A stretch of DNA of 64,000 nt from Chrysoporthe austroafricana (taxonomy: Eukaryota; Ascomycota; Sordariomycetes; Diaporthales; Cryphonectriaceae): contig JYIP02000005.1 in the NCBI GenBank assembly GCA_001051155.2, forward strand, positions 2,604,001 through 2,668,000, in the 5' to 3' direction. The notes beneath the pieces are model-generated. The model worked only from the letters and a program-made list of their open reading frames with translations, was not told the origin of the DNA and made no database searches. The stretch's first letter is position 1. Each line of letters starts with the position of its first letter. A program made the position numbers and the translations under genes. Shown here piece after piece: positions 57,701 to 64,000 of the stretch.

Positions 57701-59592
57701 ATGAAGAGACCCTTCGAGGCTATCCTGCTCCTCGTCACCCTAGTACTATGCACAGGCCTCGCTGTCGGCCTGACGTTCGCGCCTTGTTACGCCTCTTTCT
57801 GCACCAAGGAGTTCTTCCCCTACGAGACCCGGCTGCACATAGCAACATACTTCGCGCTCCTGGCCAGTATCGGCTGCCTCCTCCTCCTGGGCGCCTCCAG
57901 CCCCAATTGTCGCCGCCTGAGCGAGTATGACCTCACTCTCAGGGTGGTGCCAGTCTTAGACCGACGCATCATGGTCGGCGGCCTTGTGCTCGCCATCTGG
58001 ATCGTGGGTATCAATCTCGCGACTACGGGCTTCTGGCTGGGATCCGAGCTCTCCTTCTGGGGTTTGAAAGCGGCGCCGCTGGCGTGGTCCGAGGCAAAGA
58101 TCAGAATCGTTGTTACGGGAATCATTGGCCACCATGCGGACAGCCTGCTCGGGCTGCTTTAGATCCCCGTGGGCCGCAACAGCATACTCGGCCGGGTGTT
58201 CGAGCTACACTATAACACGCTGCTGTACGCGCACAAGCTCATAGCCTACCTGACTATAGTTGCTGTCTTCTCCCATGGCGCGGCTTACTACGTGAGCGTG
58301 GCCCGAGCCGTGCAAGAAGTCCGGTTTCCAGCTGACTTCTCTCAACGCAGACATTCGTGGGAGCGTACGCCGCCGCCCCAGATGGCAGCCCTCGAAAGGC
58401 TGCATACAATATCGACAATCCGGCGTTTACGATGGCAGAGACTGAAAGGCGTAGACAATGGGTCTCCGCCACGCTCGGCACGGGCACGATCTCTTTCCTT
58501 TTCATGCTGGTGATTGTCATCACCGCCCTACCAGTGCTGCACCGCAGGAGTTACAACGCTTTCTACTACCACCATCATCCTGAGCTGCCTCATTTTCATC
58601 ACAGCCTGCATCCATGCCAGTACCGATTTCTACTTTCTGCTGCCGGGACCCGTCCTGTGGCTCCTCGACTGGGCATGGCGCATCTTCCGAGGCGATACAG
58701 GTCTCGGCAAGAAGGTCCTGGCCATGGTCGAGGACATTGGGCACAGCCAGTACAGGATCGCGCTCAAGCCGAACGGCAACAGGGTGCCGACTGGGAAAGT
58801 CGAAGATGCCACTGCTGATGGCGATGAGAAGCAGGACTCTACGCAGCCGCTCTAGTCGTTCTATCTCAACACACCTTGCATCAGCAGGGTGCAGAACCAC
58901 GTGTTCACTGCTGCCAAGACCGCGATGCAGAATTCAGGCCCCGTATTTCTGCTCCAGAGGGCCTCACTGGCTAGTAGACATAGGCCGACAAGGTCTGAGA
59001 AGAAGGAATGGACGTGGAAGCTGGGCCGGCTCGCAGGGTCCGATGACAACGGGCAAGCTTCGAGTCGTGAGGTCGTCTGTCGCGTCGAAGGCCCGTATAT
59101 CCCAACAGAGACCGCTTATGAGACGGCAGACCGTGTCTTGCGTATTGTAGGCGGCACCGGGTTGACGGGCGCGTACAGCCTTGCACTCTGTTGGTCGAGA
59201 TGGCGGGATCACGATGCCGAATCCCACTTCACGATAATATGGACGGTTCGATACCGAGGAATAGCGGATCTGAAGGAGTGGGAAGATCCGATTGTCATTG
59301 CTGATGGGATATCGAATAGGACACTGAAGCTTCACATCAGCTCTGAGTATGGGCGTATCCAGTGCATGCAGGAGCTGTAGCGTGCTCCGGCCCCCAATGA
59401 GGGTATCAGCAAGGGCGAGGGCGTCAGAAGGAGAACAAAGGGGCGTGGGTGTATGTCTCTGGTCTGGCCGGTCTTCTGAGGGACGCAGAGGATGCGTGTG
59501 TCGAGATGAAGCGCGTGGCGTTCAAGGGGCAAAGTGATGGAACGTTGGCTGTCGAACACGTTGATTATTACATCGCAAGGTGGGAGGTCTGA
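57701..59592 (+). pseudogene. Decayed ferric reductase (FRE/NOX-type flavocytochrome)
   Basis: Homology to fungal plasma-membrane ferric-chelate reductases runs over the whole span but is interrupted. The N-terminus (MKRPFEAILLLVTLVLC) and first membrane helices are intact. A TAG at 58160-58162 interrupts SLLGLL/IPVGRNS. The haem-binding core FELHYNTLLYAHK ... VFSHGAAYY follows, then a normal 59-bp intron (58292-58350, GTGAGC ... CGCAG) leading to TFVGAYA and NIDNPAF. A one-base shift near 58565 (after SYNAF) moves the frame to LSCLIFITACIHASTDFYFLLPG. A second TAG at 58853-58855 precedes SFYLNTPCIS and VQNHVFTAAK. The NAD-binding GGTGLTGAYS is present. A third TAG lies at 59378-59380, and another frameshift near 59430 leads to WVYVSGLAGLLRDAEDACVEMKR and the true C-terminus YYIARWEV, ending at 59592. 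Five lesions make a functional protein very unlikely. The broken frames are described only, not joined. Confidence 0.88.
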
Positions 59593-60527
59593 GACATATA
59601 TCCCGACTCTTCAGTCTGAATACACTTTTCGCATTTCGAATATGAGAATCGAGTTCTCGATGTTTGTCTTGTGTAAGTCCATCATCATCAGAACCTTGAG
59701 AGCGGATGCCTCGACATGCAGGTGGGTCTACCTTACCGGCTTCTTTGTAAGGCGAAACATGAACGGTTATTATGGGTCGTAGCAATTGATTGTTCTTGGG
59801 TTCCGAACGGATCTCGATGTGTTGGTGTGATGAGGCGTCCAGCTGACACCGATTTCCAAGGCTCTGCCTGACTCTTTCAGGTGACAAGGTTCAATGTTGC
59901 TGGTGCTTATCCCCAGCCTCCAGAATGACCCTAGCAGGGTCCTCAACCTCCACTGTTGGTCCCCTGGCAGGCGGCGGCAAGGGAAGAGCCGCAGCGCCCT
60001 GACCGTGGTTCGATGAGGGCCCGTCCCACACGGAATGGAGCGTCTCCAAGCTCTCCAGCGCTACTTTAGTGCCTGCATGTGCCCGCGTCAAGATAGAGAG
60101 GCAGGTGCATGTGGGCAGTACGATGGCGGCTGTGACACTCTCACCCACCCTTGTGCGGTGGTCAGCCCTCGCCCCTGTCCTCTCTGTCTTGTCCTGTATT
60201 GGGAGGGTCACAATGAGGTGTCACCTCACCGGGCATGAGACCTGGAGAACTAGTGGAGGCCGCGGCTCTCAGCCCTATCACAGCAGCCCGGTTCCCATGC
60301 ACCTCCACATGCGAAGGAAACTCGGGAGCGACTGCAGCTGTGCGGCGCAATATCTGTGCGGTTGCAGCAAATGTGCCCTCTTCATTTCACGATTGTTTTC
60401 TTTTCCGCCCTCTCTCTCTGTCGGTGTGTATGTGCGCGCGTGTGTGTTGTGTGTGTTTAGCACCAGAGTGAATCTTTGAAACCTCACCTTCAGAGCTTGA
60501 CGACGCCCATATCTGGACAAACTCATC
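59593..60527. other. Intergenic region, CorA-like promoter
   Basis: No gene seen. A GT-rich stretch (TGTGTATGTGCGCGCGTGTGTG) occurs at about 60424-60457, close before the CorA-like start. Confidence 0.4.
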
Positions 60528-62747
60528 ATGGCCACCCCAGAGCATGCTGCTCCCTTGAGACCAGCCTCACCGGATGGTCCGAAGAATGCGAAGGAAATCC
60601 GATCTGAACTCTTTGCTCAGTTTCACGACTTTGACGACCCCAAAACATACGACCAATACTTAGGGGACGCTATTGGCGTCAACACTAACAACTTCGCCGT
60701 CCGCTTCGGACTTGAAACGGCAGAGATTGCCATAAACCTCCAGGCGCCGGCCCTGAAGACCCTCCTCCAGGTGCAAGCTGAGAGAAAGGATGGCAAGGTT
60801 ACGTGGATGTGAGCTCACAGACATCGCATCATCTTTGCAGATCCACACCTCTGACGCAGAAATCATTAGCAATATTTGGTCGCCTGGGAAGAATCGGAAG
60901 ATTGTGGATGCGATTGCTGCCAAATACAGATTCTCCACGCGCCTGCAGGAGACTATCACAGGCTGGGATTCGGCGAGGAGGCAGGTTGCCCAGAGTCTGA
61001 CTGCCCAGGGCCTGGCCAGAAAGCCAGCTCACTCGTCGTTGAAGGCGGCAGACATCAGCATCCACAGACCCAGAATACGGGGAACATTCCGCAGGTCGGC
61101 AGATCCGGAAAGGGGTCTCAGCGGTGATCCAGAGGCAGAGAGGCGTGCTGCTGCCATACAGGAAGACGAGGCGCTCCATGAGGAGGATCTTGACATGTAT
61201 AGGCTGCTCCAGACCCAGTACAATTACACCACCATTGATCATGGCCCTAGTTGTAGGCTAACCTTGAGGCCCTCCCCTCTTCTGATGTGGTAAGAGAAAC
61301 TGACCCCGTCTCAGTTATCTGCATAGGAGCAAACTGGCTCCACCACCGTCCGAGGCTGGGTGAAGGGTCGGATGAGCCTGACGATGTCTACAAGAACCCT
61401 GGTTCATTTGTTCCCCCAAAGCATTGGGCTTGGTACATTCTGACGAATGAGGGTGAGCCAGATCCTCCTTGGCCTATTTCTGCATCAATGTGAAGACTAA
61501 TCCGGTGCAGGCACTGTGATATCGATCCACGAGGATCCCAACTATGAAATGAAGGGTAGCGCTGATGCTTCGGCGGAGGAGCTGGCGAACATGCGGAAGA
61601 ACACGAGAGATCTTCTTCTGCAACTGTCAAAACCAGGCATGTCGGAGTATGAAAGAAGGGTGTCAGCACGGAAAGGTGTCAGATCTGATCTGTTACATGC
61701 AAACCGGGGCCACGGTGGTCCCCTCCCTGCAGTCAGAACGACAAACCTAGAGTCATCTGTGACCGTCGATGCCTCGGCGAATCTGTTTTATTATCTCTTC
61801 GAGGACTACACAGCAGCTACGTCCATTCTATCAGATTCTAGTCGTGTTCTGGCTAAAGTGGTGAGTCTGCTCTCCTGACGCACAGCCCCTCCAGGACACA
61901 AGTAACTGACGGCATTGTTTCAGACACACGATGTACTTCACATCACGGTAGGCATTTCCAACCCTTATCATCTCCTTACAAGCATTCAATTAACACCTAG
62001 TAGGATAGGAAAAACAAGGACAAGGACAGTTCCGACATCATTAAGATCCTCTACGCTAGAAGCAAGGATCTGCGCCAACTCAAACATCTCTTTGAGAGCT
62101 ATGAGAACCTCATCAAGGGTATCATGGCACTCGGGACCGATACCGGCGACGAGAAGGATTTCTCCCCGTTCGTCTCCCCGACGGGAAGCATCATGGCGGG
62201 CGGTGGACCGGCACGGGGCGTCAAGCTGAGCCAAAAGGCCTTCGACCGATTCGACCGGCTCAGCATCCGCATGCGCCTGCTCATGCTCGACACGATCGAC
62301 GAGTATCTCGCCGAAAAGGCGTCGCTAAGCGATACGTACTTCAACCTCATGAGGGAGAAGGACTCGCAGGCTACTGGCGAGCTGAACAGGAGTGCGTCAC
62401 TGCTTGCCAAGCTGTCGGTGTTCTTCCTACCGATCAGCTTCATGACGAGCTACTTCTCTGTCCAGATACCAGACCTGACAAATAACTACACGGGCGCGAC
62501 GTACTGGATCTGCTTTGCTGTGATCGCGACGTTGTCGTTTCTGAGTCTATTCTTCTTCTCCAAGATGCTGATGGTGGTCAGTGATATTTTGGACGAGAAG
62601 GTTACCAAGTTTCAGAAGTGGGTGGGTAGGGGCGTGTTGAATGCTAGTGGCGTCTTCAGGAACAAAGAGCCCACTACGCCTGCCCCAGGCCAGATCGATG
62701 GAGGAGGCGTCGGTAATGGCAGTAGGAAAGGGTCAGTGGAAGACTAG
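60528..62747 (+). CDS. CorA-like divalent-cation transporter family protein, GMN motif absent
   Basis: Membrane protein of about 639 residues in the fungal CorA-like family. Six exons: 60528-60808, 60870-61252, 61315-61452, 61511-61860, 61924-61947 (24 nt) and 62004-62747; introns are 56-63 bp. Junctions are fixed by motifs: KVTWINIWSPGKN over intron 1, TTIDHGPSFICIGANWLH over intron 2, WYILTNEGTVISIHEDP over intron 3. A long cytosolic N-domain with a charged helical region (KHLFESYENLIKG, DRLSIRMRLLMLDTIDEYLAEKASLSDTYFNL) precedes two C-terminal membrane helices (about 523-545 and 556-580). CorA channels carry GMN after helix 1; here the equivalent position reads SYFSVQI, so ordinary Mg2+ selectivity is doubtful. 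The microexon is the weakest part of the model. Confidence 0.85.
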
Positions 62748-63747
62748 ACGCTGGTCGAGATATAGACTGAATCCTCAATGGGCGACTTTAGGGAGCCATG
62801 GCTAGGGAGATGTGGTGGGAGCAAGGACGTGTTGCATGTGCATGTCACTATGAAGCTGGAAGAGGACTGTATCATTAGGGAATCCTATCAGGATGATAGG
62901 ATGTTCATAGCGGTCGCAAATCCTCAGTGTTATCAGTCATCTCCCAGACTGAATACGACAAAATGGACAAGTTTAGTCTATAAAGGCGACGACAGCTTCT
63001 CAGGGCTGCTAATTAGTATATCTCCGTGTGTTTCCTCACATAAATGAAGATAACTTCTTTGCCCTTGCTGGATCTGGCTGGCCGAAGGTGGTTTCAAGAA
63101 GACAGAGGTCAAGGACACTAGTTCAACGGCATAATCTTCTATCCGCATATCCTAAATTCTTAACATGAGCACTGCTTAGGGAGGGCCCGTTCTTCGCACA
63201 ACGGTCGCACAGGCAGAGGCCCGCCTTGCCTACTTATTGAGGACTCCTAACTATGCTCACAAGAGATGTTTGGAATCGACCTAACAGAGCAGTCTAGACC
63301 ATCGGCCGAGAGCAAGACTAGACGACCTCACGATGCGATAGGGCAGTTGGGTCTACCGGTTTCGAGCAGCACGTCGGCAAGCTGCATGCCTCGAACGGGA
63401 TGAACATACGTCTTGGCGGATTCAGTCTCGCTGAAAGTGGCTGTCGGGCAGTTTTAAGATCATAGGGAATATTCTGTGCTCGTCAAAGGCTTCTAAGATC
63501 GAAATGACCGATCCGTATATCCTTTCTCATGTGCCAATAGTGTCTCTGGCGGAAAGAACTGAGATTGGGCTTGCATGTTATGATATGTACAGAAACCACC
63601 TTCGGTTGCGGTTTTGCAACTCCCGCCTATATCAAGCCAAGCGTCGTATAGTATATTACAAAGGTCGTCATTTCGTAAGTCATGCCAGCCCCGCCGATTC
63701 ATTCACTCCTCGTCCCTGCTCAGATTCGCGCTCTGCAGCAACGGCCG
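62748..63747. other. Intergenic region
   Basis: 3' region of the CorA-like gene and spacer. No supportable gene. Confidence 0.4.
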
Positions 63748-64000
63748 TCATATGCCCACCATGCCAAGTCCGACACCAGCAGCGACACCGGCCACTATAC
63801 CAACGCATGGCATGCCCGTAGGCCTCACGGCGGCATTCGCGGTGCCAATACTGAAACCTGCCGTTGCGCCCGCTGTGCAGTACGAGCTTTGGATCCCGAA
63901 ACACGCCGCGCTGCTCAGGCTGCTGCAAACGCTCGTGGCAGTCGCAGTCGGATAAGTCACCCCCCCACTCCCTCCGACCGTCGTACTCCCGCCCACGACG
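63748..64000 (-). CDS. Probable C-terminus of a GPI-type surface protein, cut by the window edge
   Basis: Open frame on the minus strand entering from beyond position 64000 and ending with TGA at 63748-63750. It is Gly/Ser/Thr/Ala-rich with three or four cysteines (VCSSLSSAACFG, SSYCTAG) and finishes in a small-residue hydrophobic stretch (VGIVAGVAAGVGLGMVGI) typical of GPI-attachment tails. Start and full architecture lie outside the window. Composition alone supports it, so it is tentative; an overlapping plus-strand frame is possible. Confidence 0.4.
   Translation of the reverse strand, partial: VVGGSTTVGGSGGVTYPTATATSVCSSLSSAACFGIQSSYCTAGATAGFSIGTANAAVRPTGMPCVGIVAGVAAGVGLGMVGI

Noticed and set aside
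58292..58350. Third frameshift in the ferric reductase relic
   Set aside because: GTGAGC donor and CGCAG acceptor bracket exactly 59 bp and restore YY/TFVGAYA, so this is a normal intron.

Overview
This window is nuclear DNA from a filamentous ascomycete (Pezizomycotina, most likely a Sordariomycete). The evidence is the gene style and content. Coding regions are split by short introns of about 49-190 bp with GTRNGT-like donors and CTRAC branch sites. The genes include the fungal calcium channel CCH1, a GH28 exopolygalacturonase, a ferric reductase relic, a fungal CorA-like transporter and Ser/Thr-rich GPI-type wall proteins. There is no operon structure, no prokaryotic feature, and no intact transposon or virus. 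I rebuilt every gene model by hand from splice signals and conserved protein motifs. Several genes have exons far too short to show up as open frames.

Left part (1-14.3 kb): CK2 regulatory beta subunit (+); a six-exon exopolygalacturonase (-, with a GC-AG intron); a PAP2 lipid phosphate phosphatase (-); mitochondrial ribosomal protein uL2m (-). Divergent from uL2m is a B-type mitotic cyclin (+) with a 9-nt first coding exon and a long pyrimidine-rich leader. A small gene with an apparent 1-base homopolymer frameshift lies near 14.1 kb. From 14.3 to 23.5 kb the sequence is gene-poor apart from a small Ser-rich conserved-type protein at 17.4 kb. It holds a (TG)15 microsatellite, an AT-rich tract and a C12A9 tract.

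Middle part (23.5-47.5 kb): the large four-repeat calcium channel CCH1 (-); an NTF2/SnoaL-like small protein (-); a DDT/WHIM-type PHD-finger chromatin protein (+); a MATA-type HMG-box transcription factor (+); ER membrane complex subunit EMC5 (+); and the meiotic MutS homologue MSH5 (+). Genes for cell-cycle control, mating or sexual development and crossover formation are therefore interspersed, with no sign of a dedicated cluster.

Right part (49-64 kb): surface and secreted functions. These are a two-exon small secreted/GPI-type protein followed by an in-frame 21-bp minisatellite behind its stop codon; a cysteine-rich, Ser/Thr-rich GPI-type protein; a pepsin-like aspartic protease with a large Gly/Ser-rich insertion between its lobes (-); a GNAT acetyltransferase (-); a clearly broken ferric reductase gene (+) with three in-frame TAG codons and two frameshifts; a six-exon CorA-like transporter lacking the GMN motif (+); and the probable tail of another GPI-type protein running off the right edge (-).

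I did not find a convincing new multi-gene system. The most unusual signals are the in-frame RGD-containing repeat behind the stop at 49.6 kb, the decayed ferric reductase, the inserted aspartic protease, the GMN-less CorA protein, and the homopolymer-broken small gene.
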